Positions 48,466 to 60,706 are shown, counted from the stretch's first letter. The stretch is DNA of 64,000 nt from Eretmocerus hayati (GCA_029851415.1 CM056744.1:69682172-69746171), one strand, 5' to 3'. Made by a program: numbers and translations. Notes: generated by a model not told the origin, from the letters alone.

Positions 48466-50801
48466 ACCTACGTCAAGCTGGCCCGCGACGAAAATGTGAC
48501 AATTGTTTTTGGTAGGACTCTAACTGTTCTAATTGTATAGAAAATTTCAGAATTTGCCTATTTTGCCTTTTCGAGAAAATCGACTTTTGTGTCGTCAAAA
48601 TAGTTCCGTCTTCCAGAGGCCACAGCTCTTCGAATATTGAGCCTAGATCAACGTATCTGGGCTCAAATAGAAGCTCTGAATTCGCCGAAATTGTTTTCGG
48701 CGTCAAACAGACCACACAGTGAGCGAAAGAGATGAATCACATGGTCGAAGGTTTCCGCGTGTACTGGGTGTACCTATATATACGGCAAGACGCCGCGCGG
48801 AAGGGGGACCTGATCTCGAACAGACGACAACACTGCTTTTGCAAGCTGGGCTCGCCCGGATCGACGTTTGACAGGATGACTTGGGAAATATCTGCATTGG
48901 GACCTTCTACGAGGCCAGCAGAGCAGATCTAACCACTTGCAGACGTGAAATGGGCGCTAGAAACCTATGCATGCATCAAGATTATCGCGAGACTTGTCTT
49001 TCCGCGCTGGCGCCAGCCGTCCGCCGTCTCACTATATATATAGGTATTAGGGTGACACTTATTTCCCGATCCTCCTGGATCCTTCGCGCACGTGCGGATA
49101 TTTCAATTTCAAGATAAACTAGATCGATAAAATTTTTTCCAGATTTTTAAAGGTAGCCTATATCGTTCCCATTTTGACATAAATTTTCGATTTTTTTTGC
49201 AGTTTTGAGACGTTTTTCGACAAAATTCGTCAGCTTTACTTGGCAAGCACTTGCAATACAAGTAGGATGAAGCGAACCGAGCTGAATAACATTGCTTGGG
49301 ATGGTCTTAGGAAACTTTGAACGCACGGAGCGGTTAGTTTTAGTTGAATTCAAGGGCCAGAACGGGACCAGAACGGCAGAAATACAGTCCTAAAATTACT
49401 TTTCATCGCAGTTTTCGAGTTCTCCTGCGCATGCGTTTTCTACGGTTTTGATGGTATTTCCAATGGATAGCCCATGCGATTTCCTTCAAAATGACCACTG
49501 CTGAAAGTTAATCCGATGCAATTGGACCGGAGTAGTGAATCATTTTGGATGAAGTGTAGTGCGAGATGGAAATCCGTGCGAATTGGTCGAGATCGCCTCC
49601 GATGCTTTTGATTTTGTCCAGCGTGTTTCTCGGATTTCCCTGCGTCGAATCGACTTCGTCAAGGGGTCATTTCAAACGAAATTGTCTGAGCTATCGAAGT
49701 TAGTAGGCTACGGAGTGGTGAGTTGATGGTGAGTTAGAGGACATTGGACATTTGATAGTTTTCAATCAAATAAAAAAGTGTTTTCAACTGTTTAGCGTAG
49801 TTATATTGTTACCTACCACTCACTTAATACGCCACAATTTACTAATTTCGATAGTTCAGATCATTTCCTTCAAAATGACCCCTTGGCGAAGTCGATTCAA
49901 CGCAGGGAAACCAGAGAAACACGCTGGACAAAATCGAAAGCATCGCAGGCGATCTCGACCAATTCGCACGGATTTCCATCTCGCACTACACTTCATCCAA
50001 AATGATTCACTACTCCGGTCCAATTGCATCGTAATAACTTTTAGCAGAGGTCATTTTGAAGGGAATCGCACGGGCTATCGATTGAAAATATTATCAAAAC
50101 CGTAAAAAATCACGCATGCGTAGGAGAACTCGAAAACTGCGATAAAAAGTGATTTTAGGACTGTATTTCTGCCGTTCTGGCCCCGTTCTGACCCTTGAAT
50201 TCGACTAAAACTAACCGCTCCGTGCGTTGAGAGTTCCCTAAGACCATCCCAATCAATCTTATTCCGCTCGGTTTGCTTCATTCTACTTGGATTGCAAGTG
50301 CTTGCCAAATAAAGCTGACGAATTTTGTCGGAAAACGTCTCAAATTGCAAAAAAATCGAAAATGTATGTCAAAATGGGCACTATATAGGTTACCTTTAAA
50401 AATCTGAAAAAAATTTTATCGATCTAGTTTTATCTCGAAATTGAAATATCCGCACGTGCGCGAAGGATCCAGGGGGGTCGGGAAATAAGTGTCACCCTAA
50501 TAGGTATACTGTGACCACGTGTAACTTATAATCGACAATATCATTCTTCGTGATAATTTTTCTAGCAATCAAATACCGAAAACAATTTTGGCAAGTTCAG
50601 GGCTTCGATTTGAGTCCAGATAAGTTGGTCTAGGCTCAATATTCGAAGAGCTGTAGCCTCTGGAAGACGGAACTATTTTGACGACTTGAAAGTCAATTTT
50701 CACAAAAAGGCGAATTCTGAAATTTTCTGTACAATTAGAACAGTTAGAGTCCTACCAGGAACAATTGTCACATTTCGGTCGCGAGCCAGGTTGACGTAGG
50801 T
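48466..50801. mobile_element. TIR element with a perfect 9-bp duplication
   Basis: Flanked by AATCAGCCC at 48457-48465 and 50802-50810. Tips ACCTACGTCAAGCTGGC and GCCAGGTTGACGTAGGT. The inverted repeats run about 235 bp (48466-48700 and 50560-50801). A 9-bp duplication is typical of Mutator-like elements, but hAT cannot be excluded. The interior is 48700-49039 (no gene recognised) plus a nested hAT-like palindrome. Non-autonomous. Confidence 0.85.
49048..50499. mobile_element. hAT-like palindromic element with a perfect 8-bp duplication
   Basis: Flanked by ATAGGTAT at 49040-49047 and 50500-50507. Tips TAGGGTGACACTTATTTCCC and inverse. TAGGG fits the hAT tip pattern (C/T)A(A/G)NG. Two arms of about 700 bp pair across a short centre near 49780. 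No transposase. Confidence 0.9.
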
Positions 50802-51689
50802 AATCAGCCCTTATCTATTAATTCTCGTGTGCTTGCAAGCTCCTCTTCCCGTGTCGATCCGTTCCATACTTGAAGCTAAAGGACGCATGCGTGCAGGTCC
50901 GTGTATCCGTGTGAACCTATTCCCAGATGATACAGTCACTCCATCCGTGCGGACCCGTGCACCTGCGTCTATACGTTTTGAATGTTCATCCCCATCGGAT
51001 CCATGTAGATTCGTTTCGGTCTTTGTATCCGTGCAGACACGCCCACTCCTGTCTATTTTTGCATCCGTGTGGACCATGCACCCTTGTCGATCCGTTTTGA
51101 GTCAGTTCGGTCATTATATCCGTGCGGACCCGCGTACCCGTGTCTACCTGTTTTGGATCGATTTCAACATTGTATCTGTCAGGTTTCGATTACTAATGTG
51201 TATCCGTTTCGACTGCTCATCCCCGTCAGATCCGCGCAGACCCGTGTCAGTCCGCTCAGATCCGCTTCGGTCATCGTCTCTGTGCAGATCCGTCTATGGA
51301 TCTGTCATGATTCACTTCGGTCATCGTATTCGTGTGGACCCGCGCACCAGTGTGGACTCTTTTCGATTCACGATGGTCATTGTATCCGTACGGACCCGAG
51401 CACTCGTGCCTATCCGTTTCGTTTGGTTATCCTCGTTAGATCCATGCAGACCCGTCTACTCATGTCTTTTCGTTTCGCGATATATGCCGGAATCGCCCAA
51501 TCATCTATCTCTAATCAATTCTCCAGTTCTCCTTGGTGAACCTCAGAACTTGACCAAAAACCTCAAAAAAGTAGAAAAAGCATATTGTCCAGACAGAGGT
51601 CACAAGATCAGTGAAAATTCATAGATTTGGAATAACATAGAGAGTAAATTTCGTCTCTCCCATTAACGCATTTCAACCTCTCTCCGAGG

Positions 51690-51860
51690 TTATTGTGCGG
51701 GATCCACAGTTCAAGGTGGGTTCCGAACCACCGAAGCCACCGAAAGGCACCCATGTAAACTTCATATTGGTGCCAGCCGAGATTCGAACCCCAGCCTTCC
51801 GCGTCGAGGGTAAGGATCTCATCGAGGAGGCCATGGCGGCTTCAGTAAAAAGTGGATAGG
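51690..51860 (-). other. tRNA-derived (SINE-like) segment
   Basis: On the minus strand GGGGTTCGAATCTCGGCTGG followed by CACCA resembles the T-arm (B box GGTTCGAATC) and acceptor end of a tRNA. About 45 bp upstream a GGCCTCCTCGATGAGATCC segment could be a degenerate A box. Cloverleaf pairing is poor, so it is not called as a tRNA gene; a SINE head or tRNA relic is more likely. Confidence 0.4.
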
Positions 51861-52632
51861 TCAGCGATTCAATATAGATGAACATGGGTCCGCAAGGATG
51901 CGAGGACGGTTGCGAATCAAAGCGGATTCACACGGTTGAACGAGTCTGCACGGACCACATGGCGATGACGATCAATTACGAATCGACGTGGGTGTACGGG
52001 TCCGCGCGGATACGACAATGGAACCGACTCGAGACGGATGGACACGGGTACACGATTCCGCATGGATGCAAGGATAGCCAGGGGTGCACGGGTCTGCACT
52101 ATTGCCAGGACGATTGCGAATCAAAACGAACACACAAGGGTGAACGGGTCTGCATGGATCACACAATAACTATCAAATACGAGTCGACATGGATGCACGG
52201 GTCCGTACGGATGCGAGGATACACAAAGGTGCACAGGTCTGCACGGATACGATGACGAGACAGACTTAGAACGGATAGACACGGGTGCACGGGTCCGCAT
52301 GGATGTAAGAATAGACAGGAGTGCACGGGTCTGCACTAGTACGAGGGCGATTGCGAATCAAAACAAAACTACGAGTGTGAACGGGTATAACGAATGGAAA
52401 CGGACTGAACTGAGTGCACGGACCCGCACGGATGCGAGGATTGACAGGGGTGCACAGATTTGCACGGATGCGAGGACGATTGCGAGTCCAAAGGGATCTA
52501 TACGAGTAAACGGTTCTGCACGGATAGAATGACAAATTCGACTCAAAACGAACAGACACGGGTGCACGGATCCCAAATCAAAACTGATGGATACAAGGGT
52601 ACGGGTTCACATGGGTGTAAGGATATTCAAGA

Positions 52633-53972
52633 CCCTGGTAGAAATGGGGAGCTTTTTTTGGCCAATAACTGGCCAAGTCGGATAGCCACTGGCCATATGG
52701 CCATATGGCCACTGGTCAGTTGGCCAACTATGTAATGCTTTTTTAGCCAGTTTTTGGCCAATGGGATCAAGCACGAATCTCTTTCAGTGGTTCTTCGAAT
52801 CGTTTCATAATGAATTTTGTGTATTGTATGAGCAATATCTATCATTCCTGAAAGTCCTAGCCAATGAGCACGTCAAGCTTCAGAATATTATAGAAATGAA
52901 GTTGAAGATCTTGATAGATATTGCCTTTCAGAACTGCCGGGAATACAGCATTGTTTTATTATGAATATTCGTATGAAACTATCAAGGACGTGATAAAATA
53001 AATGCGAGATGACGGTTCAAAAATTCTGGAAATGTTCATGAAGTAATCAGAAAAGTATTTCAGGATATGGAATAGTGTTCGCGAGAAAAAAATTTGACCA
53101 GAGAGTGTGGTAAACTCAGATACTCAAACTTGAAATGTCAAACATAATCGCAATACCCGTAATGTTGGACCTTATCTCGAAATAGACCTGAATACAATTG
53201 AATACCAAATGTAAGGTTGGCTCATACTCTTTCGATGATCATATCTGGGCTTGGGGGTATTCGAAGACTCAAAAGGCAATTTTCTATATTGAGATAATGA
53301 TGAAATCCATTAATCAAAAATTCTGAGAAGATGTTTATCAATGATTTCACAAATCGATTGATAATCCAATAATAAATAATAGAAATTATCAAACAAATCA
53401 CCTTCGAAGATGAATTTTACCATTATCTCAACACAAAATTTGCCTCCTGACCCTACGAATCTTTACCCTATCAAGCACAGATGTGTTCATCGATGAAATA
53501 TGCGTCAACCTCAATTCTGGTTTTCAGGTGTATTCATGGTATATTCAATGCTTTTTTGAGGTTATTTTTCTATTTTTATTTTTTTTTATTCAGAAAAATA
53601 AACGGGCACAAATGCCCTTTTACACAGGGTTCATATTATAGAATAAAGTTATGTTTGACATTTTGAGTATATAAGCTATCAGAATGGCCAATTTACCACA
53701 TACATAAAATACCTTTATGGATACTCTCATAAAATAAATAACTTCCCTAAAATATGTGATATGAGCTCTACAATCACTGATTTTGTAATTCTCAAAAACT
53801 TATAAGCACATGTTAACCCTTCCCTCGAGAAACGAAATAGACTCTTTCTTGAGGTTATGTTGGCAGAAATATGGCCAAGAATCGTCCATTTACATTAGAC
53901 CATTTTTAGCCCCAGGAAACTGGCGAAAAACTGGTCAGGCGGCCAAAGAAAATGCTCAGATTTCTACCAGGG
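52633..53972. mobile_element. TIR element with CCCTGGTAGAAAT tips, 1.34 kb
   Basis: Left tip CCCTGGTAGAAAT and right tip ATTTCTACCAGGG, with short, diverging inverted repeats rich in TGGCCA near both ends (for example GGCCATATGGCCATATGGCC at 52691-52710). It splits the inverted minisatellite. No transposase recognised; the interior is AT-rich. The tips resemble those at 56946-60706. Confidence 0.75.
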
Positions 53973-54110
53973 GAGTGCACTGGCCTGCCCGGATACGACG
54001 ACGGAACCGACTCAAAATGGATCGACACGGGTGCACTGGTCTGCACGGATGCAAAGATTGCACGGTCCTGCACGGATAAGGATAAACATGGGCGAAGCTT
54101 GCAAGCTCAT

Positions 54111-56945
54111 GAAAGTCAACAGATGTACTTCATCAGCTTAGTTCAAAGTTCGCACGGGTGCGCACGGAGGTGATATCTTCTACACGGATATCCACAGATT
54201 GTGACTGCGAATTACCACTCCCATATTTTTCCTCTCAATAATAGTATTCGTATGGTAAAGCAGTGAATCGCCAAACCACCCCGGCGATATTCCTTCCTCC
54301 TTCATATATCCATCGAATTGAAAAGATTTGAGCGTGAGCGCCTCGGACAATCGCAACTTGGGAATTAACGCACACCCTACTGTAGATATACTCATAAATC
54401 CAACACTTCTACTCGTATCTTCCGACAGTAGGCGAATTAGATCAAATATGCAAACTACACCGTCGAGGTAGACCTTATCGATATTTTGACTCTATATCTC
54501 GATTTGATGAAATCCATCCAATGAATGAATTTATCGTCCTTTCGAGCGATGAGGAATCATCATCAATTTTTTTTTCCTATAGAGAATACATGCCTAATGG
54601 AAGTAACTGACAATACAGTTTCTCTATCTGTGGCTCCATAGAAAATCGACCCGTGATTCAAATCCCAAAACCAATATCGCGTACTGAAATCAGAAACTTT
54701 ACCAAGTTTTTTCTCGCTCGTGGTAACCTGGCGTCCTTCAAGCTTTAGTGACGTCAAATAATGCGAAGAGACTGGTGTTTTTTTTACAGCGCACCGCAAT
54801 TCGCCTGCTTTACTTCCATAATGCTTCCATGTGATGTTTATAGTAGCACTCTACATAATTGGGACGCATGTTACTGACAAATTTCAGCATCACCGTCAAA
54901 TAATCAAACACTCAAGAATTCATGCATTATAAGGAGTTCATAGGCATCAGGAGGATGGAGGAAGAAATTTGCCGTAGTGATCTGGTCAGCAGTTCTATAT
55001 TTGCCATTCACCTCATGATGTCTATATTATTGAGTTCGGGACTTGAAAAACATTCATTCTGAGTCAGAAACATTATCATCAACATGTCCAAATCAACATT
55101 TGGTGATTTAATGCGGGTCTCAAAACTAAGCCAAGAGGTTACGGCAGGTTATCCACCATTTTTCGATGTAAACAAATCTTGGACTGAATCGACGTCAGTT
55201 CGCAATTATTGACGTCAGATTACGGGTTTCGATGTCAGGATACTCCAAACGGAACAGACCCGTAAAAATCTCTGATCTTGGCTCGTGAAAGCGCGCATGG
55301 AATATGGCCAATTTTAATCCTTGATTATAAATGATAGAAGACGAATGAAACAATTCTGCCGGAACGGAAAATTTTCTTTCGACACGAAAAAGCGTATAAA
55401 AGAGCCAAGTCGAATTTAGCTGACGCATGATTATTCCCTATTAGATCAAACCCTCAGAGATACCTTAATTCATCACCAAAATGGAATGATTCCGAAGGTC
55501 GGATTAGAATTCGCGTCCTGCACACCTCGTGCTCTCCTTGTCTGTATGAATGTAGAGAATTATGGGAGAATCGGGAGGAGTTAATCCAGACGGATCAGTT
55601 GTGATCTGCCATGTTCACTGAGTCTTACTTTGAGTCCAGGACCAGTGAGTCTTGTTGTATGAATTGGGGTATCCCAAATACTCGAATCTGATTCTTTCCA
55701 GAGATATTGCATCAATTTTGTTTCCACAGATAGATCAACCAGCACTCTTTCAGTCTTGGCAGGAGACGTATCTGTTACAGACCAAACATTCTTCAACACA
55801 TTCAAGGATGTTGTTTCGTATAGCCCAACAAGAGCTGCTACTATTTATAGAGGTAAGATCTTGACCTCGATTGCATCGATCCATTTCTCATCCTCCGTGG
55901 ACTCAAGTCAAACCACTTACACTAGGAAATCCGAAAAGATAGCGGATACCAGAAAACCAAGTCTATGCAATCGAAGTTTGATGGTGAGATAGTATAGACG
56001 GGTAGCGCCAGCTGGACAAACTCAAATATACGCTTTCGCAAAATTCAGTTGGAGCGTTCATAAGGTCGTGTGAGTGAAGGCCAGCCACTATACCTCCTCG
56101 ATTTTTGGACTGCCTATGCGGGCCGAATTTATCGAAGGATGATTTCTCATGATATAGATACCAAGGATTCTGCTGAATGGCTGACTATCTTTGATTCTAC
56201 AGATTGAAATGGAAGCCGAAATCCACAAGGAGCGCGATTTGTAGGTCAGACCAAGAGTTTGCCGTCACCAGCAATAACACGGTGTGCCTGGCACAGTTTC
56301 TACACTGCGACCGAGAATTACATGACAAATTGCATAAGGATCTTGGAAAACATGGTAGAAGTAGCCCATAACGAATTGTTTGCCGAACTCACCGACGGGT
56401 TCCGTAAGGAAGTCGTGAGGCAATGTTATTTGACACTCGTGAGTTCCCCACCTAGATAATTGAAAGAGAATGAATTCTATTGAAGGGAGGTCTAGATTAT
56501 CTCCTTGTCGGTTATTGAAAGATAATCAGAAGAGACGGATTCGCATTTCTTTAGGTGTATACAAACTTTGAGCGGTAGTGTGACCCTCAGTTCATGATAA
56601 ATCCCGTAGCGAAGGGATTCAATCCCTCATCCAAAACTGATTGTAGATTCGCTTCCATGGACTCAAATAATTGGAGTTCCACGCATACTACCACTGCTGG
56701 TGTCAGGGCAACCAATACAATGGAGTTTCCACTATATTTTGGTGCAAGATGCAATGTTGAACTAACTACTCCCCATGGTTTTCATAACCAGAGAGCTCAG
56801 ATTAGACCCCGACCCATGAGATTTCCCCTTGTTATGGGAAATCCACAACGATGGAGCAATCAAAAGCCGCGACAGCGCCTTGCTGATGAGTATATGGAAG
56901 AGGTGAAGAGGTGGGATACACAGCATGGGAATATTCCAGAAGAAT
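54111..56945. other. Unassigned stretch with weak coding signals
   Basis: The longest stretch outside an obvious mobile element. Peptide-like segments occur: plus strand 55707-55852 (FVSTDRSTSTLSVLAGDVSV then DQTFFNTFKDVVSYSPTRAA) followed by AG|GTAAG, a good splice donor; plus strand 56265-56440 followed by GTGAGT; and minus strand 54563-54799. None matches a family I know, and both strands look equally plausible at 55580-55860. The right end (56900-56945) contains GGAATATTCC, similar to repeats at 60707-61905. Confidence 0.35.
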
Positions 56946-56986
56946 CCCTGGTAGAAAAATGAGCGTAGCAGTACTGGCCACGCCAC

Positions 56987-57090
56987 CTACGGTCGTAGCA
57001 CTGCGGTCGTACCGCTACGATCGTAGGGCTACGACCGTAGTACGACAGTACAGCTACGATCGTAGTGGTACGGCCGTAGCTCTACGACGT
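56987..57090. promoter_or_regulatory. Left cluster of palindromic 12-mers
   Basis: Contains CTACGGTCGTAG, CTACGATCGTAG (twice), CTACGACCGTAG and TACGGCCGTAG, separated by 1-8 bp. Every site is a self-complementary or near self-complementary CTACGNNCGTAG. Likely binding sites for a dimeric DNA-binding protein such as the mobilising transposase (inference). Confidence 0.75.
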
Positions 57091-58179
57091 AAATACGCTT
57101 GCATTAAACTTTAGCGATACAGTTGATATTATTCATAGAGAAACTTATCGTCCGATCGACAAGAAGCATTAAAATGCAAAAGGTGACTGAAAAATATAAT
57201 TTTATTACTTATGTCACTGGGAAATTACACATTCATGAGGTAGATCCATGCTTATATCAACCGTTGGGTGTGATGAAGATCCATCATCACTCATCATAAA
57301 ATAATGACTCTTTGTCTTGAAAAAACTCAACCTCTACGAGATCATTATATTCTGAGTGCTCACAAATACTTTTCGACACAATATGAATTATTACGACATA
57401 TCTGATCTGTGAATCAAGGAGTGCATACTTTCGATCAAAAGAGCTCAATCTATGGCTCAATCTCATTGAAATATCATATAAAGAACAATAAAATCGTAGT
57501 ATAATGCATAAGAATTGCCTTTGATAGAAACTTTCTCAGTATTAAGCCCATAGTTTTTGTGATAATACAATTAGTATCTAAACACGATTCGAACTCAGAA
57601 TACTGAAACAAAGAATTGATACATATTAATTGGATGAGGTTCCAAATAATTTTTGTATTGTATTGAGATCCTGTACATAATACAGAAGTTGGATGTAACC
57701 TTAAACTGAGTATAATGTTCAATTTATTGTTCAACTACTCAACCCTGATGCGCTTTATGAGTACTGTAAATATTCAAGCTTCAGAATTCATCTAGAATCC
57801 AACCAGAAATCAAAGTAGAGCCTCAAAATCAATATGTTCGTCTTTAGGTCATAGTCTGTTCCACTATGGAGAAAAGCGTTCTTGCCTTTTCATCTATAGG
57901 CACAAAACACACTTTGCGAAATATGCTGGGATTTTGAGACTTTTAAACTTTTTCCGGAATTTCTTTCGCGAAATTGTTCAGGAGGCTTTGGGCTTTGCTC
58001 ACAGAAATAGAAATCTCCCGAAAAATCATACTTAGCAATTGCTCGAAAACAAGCTCTGAAAATCGCCCGTATCCCGTTTTGTTCGTCTACTGGGTCTTCT
58101 ACCCGATCAGAAATTTCGGTGGCTTCCCCGCGGGGGCCCCGCGGGGCAAATGTATGGAGAAGCATATGAGGTGTAACGC

Positions 58180-60142
58180 CTTCCCCGCGGGGCCCCCGAA
58201 GGGCATCCTCGGGGCAATACTCGCATAAGTAAGTGTTATTTCAAATGAAGAGTGCGATACACTATTGCACATGTTTGTGATTATAACTCAAATCATTCTC
58301 TGATGAGTATTCAAGTGAAACAGAAAAATCATCTCAGGCATGGAAAAGAGCCTTATTATAAGTAGAGTCCAAAATATTTACTTACTTCTGCTGTGTCCGC
58401 TGTGGGGAGATGGGTACTTTACTTTGCAGTATGTGATCATATGTGATGAAGATTGTTCTGTTTCTGGACAGTGATTTGAGTTAAAAGTGAGTGCTTAATG
58501 ATATTGAAATATAGTGTGATCACCTGGTGGAAATTTTCTTGACACATCTGCAGAGATGAGGTTAACTCAAGAACATTACGCAGGCCACTAAAGTGATCAG
58601 ATGCTTTTCGCACTCCATGTGACAAGTGTAAGATTCAACTCGAGTTGCAGAATCAGGACCTGATCCTCTATTACAGGTGATGCACATCCTCAGCTAAGTT
58701 CTACTTCTCTGTAGAATATTTCATGAAGTGCAGGCATAGTGAAAACACTTGGAAAAAAATCTACGCTCAATTATATCTGGCCCTATTGAGCTTGCTCATC
58801 CCAGTTTTGATAAATGCTTTTTGCTTCAGAGTGACAGGGTGTATATGAACAATTGTTACAGCATCTTCACCAAGCTCTTACAGTATTCCTCGCCTCCAAT
58901 TCTGATGAGCATTCATATTCTGTCAAGAAATTTTTTCAGAGCTTGAATATTCTACTATGAGTCTTGGGGTGCTTTAAGACACTGATTCCACATTCTAGAA
59001 TACTAATTGGATAGATAAACATGATGATAACTCGATCATCTCCACAATATTTACAGTCATTTTTTAGTTATGTATATAAATCCAAAATATCTTACTTTTC
59101 TATGGTGCAAAAAAGAAGATGCAAGAGATTATTCAATGAGTGCCATCAAGAATTGGTTTACTGTCACATTTTTAAATTTCTTCTTCCTTTCGACCAAGTA
59201 CCAAATGCTTGCACTTGATTAATTTTTGTGGCATAGCAAAGTAAGATAGCTAGGGATATACTAATTTTCCTGTGAATATTCTGGTAATGATGAGTTATAT
59301 CATGCTTAACTCTACAATTAGTATTCTGAAATATAAAGTAAGCGACTTAGAGCCAAGACTTATAGAAAGATATTCAAGCTCTGAAGAAACTCCATGACAG
59401 AATATGAATGTTCATGAGAATTGGAGGCGAGAAATACTCCAAGGGCACATTGAAGATGCTGTGACAATTATTCATGCACTCCCCATCACTGTGAAGCAGA
59501 AAGCATTTTTCAAAACTGGGACAAGCAAGCTCAATAGTGCCAGATAAAGCGTTGATATAACTGAGCGTGGATTTTTTTCCAAGTATTTTCACTATGCCTG
59601 CATTTCATGTAATATTCTACGGAGAAGTAGAAATCGGCTGAGGGTGTGTATCACCTGTAATATAGCATCAGGTCTTGATTCTGTAACTTGAGTTGATTCT
59701 GATAGTTGTGTTATGGAGTGCGAAAAGCATCAAAACACTTTAGTATAACATCCCTGCGTAATGTTCCTGAGTTAACCTCATTTCTGCAGATGTGTGACTG
59801 TGAGGGGAATTTCCTTCAGGTGATCACACAATATTCTATAATCACTGAGAACTCACTTTTAACTCAAATCTCAGTCCAGGGAGAGAACTTTCCTCACCAC
59901 CAACCTGCAGAGTCCAGATTCCAATTCCTTACAGCAGAAGTAGGTAAACACAGACTACAGAAATATCTACCCAAGTTCTCTCTCGTTTTCCCAGTCTTAC
60001 TTGAGTTTTTGAGGAATGACATGAGTTGTAATCACAAACAAGCCCAAAAAAAATACTAAATTTTTCATGAGAATTGAGAAATTACTTGTACATTATGCGA
60101 ATATTGCCCCGGGGATGCCCTGCGGGGGGCCCCGCGGGGAAG
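58180..60142. mobile_element. 1.96-kb palindrome with GC-rich tips
   Basis: Tips CTTCCCCGCGGGG and its inverse CCCCGCGGGGAAG. Arms of about 850 bp are roughly 75-80% identical, meeting in an AT-rich centre near 59040-59330. A further copy of the GC-rich tip lies just outside on the left (58125-58147), and the tips themselves are hairpins. No coding content. Confidence 0.75.
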
Positions 60143-60554
60143 CTCTGTTGACGCGGGGGAATTTCTGAACGGGTACTCATCAACACCAGATGCGATTTTC
60201 CATTATAAATGATCCCTATTTGACGCGAGCGCACTCAAATTCGATGGATTTCGGAAATTTCTAGCTGAGTGTTCGAATCGTCGAATATTATAATAGCTAT
60301 ATATATAATTATTATAATAGTCGAATAGCTGAATCGTCGAAGAATATTATCCATAAGTATGCCTGCATTGAGAAATATTTTTTAGTGTTCAGAAATTGAG
60401 CATTACATGTCGAATATTTTTATTCATGTAATGACTTTTATTTAGATCAATAGTGAGCACGAGTTTGATCATGTATCAAAACATTCCGCAATGACTCTAT
60501 AATCATGAAAGAAAATATACGTATTATGATACAAAATCGTAGTACTAATAACAT

Positions 60555-60688
60555 CGTACGGCTACGGTCGTAGTGCTACGATCGTAGAGATACGACCGTA
60601 ATACGACCGTAGTACGATCGTAGAGCTACGACCGTACCGATACGGCCGTACGACCGTAGCGCTACGGTCGTACTACGGTCGTACTACG
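60555..60688. promoter_or_regulatory. Right cluster of palindromic 12-mers
   Basis: About ten sites of the CTACGNNCGTAG / TACGNNCGTA type in 134 bp, denser than the left cluster. The last sites abut the CGCTCATTTTTCTACCAGGG tip. Confidence 0.75.
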
Positions 60689-60706
60689 CTCATTTTTCTA
60701 CCAGGG

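Larger units (their letters stand above)
50815..54110. mobile_element. Inverted minisatellite (foldback-like) element
   Basis: 50830-51480 is a degenerate array of CATCCGTGCGGACCCGTGCA-like units joined by GTCTATCCGTTTCGA-like segments. 51885-52630 and 53973-54100 are the same units in inverse orientation (GGGTGCACGGGTCTGCACGG). The outer ends share GCTTGCAAGCT. Spacing of units varies from about 50 to 85 bp. The centre (51485-51880) has a tRNA-like segment. A separate 1.34-kb element interrupts the right arm. Long reading frames here only reflect repeats free of stops. Confidence 0.75.
56946..60706. mobile_element. Transposon with palindromic CTACGATCGTAG clusters at both ends, 3.76 kb
   Basis: Tips CCCTGGTAGAAAAATGAGCG and its exact inverse; the flanking bases are AT on both sides (possible 2-bp duplication). 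Immediately inside each tip is a cluster of CTACG(A/G)(T/C)CGTAG-type palindromes: 56987-57090 and 60555-60688. The interior (57100-60540) is AT-rich with no recognised transposase and contains a 1.96-kb palindrome. Flanks on both sides are GGAATATT-type repeats, so it inserted in that repeat. Confidence 0.85.

Noticed and set aside
51690..51860. Functional tRNA gene
   Set aside because: The B box and acceptor-like end are good but anticodon arm and A box do not pair convincingly, and it lies in a repetitive element.
50827..52576. Long plus and minus frames up to 265 codons
   Set aside because: They lie in a degenerate GC-rich minisatellite in which several frames are free of stops on both strands.
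54563..54799. Minus-strand frame of 78 codons as a host exon
   Set aside because: Composition is plausible but there is no recognisable family, no clear splice pair and no partner exon.
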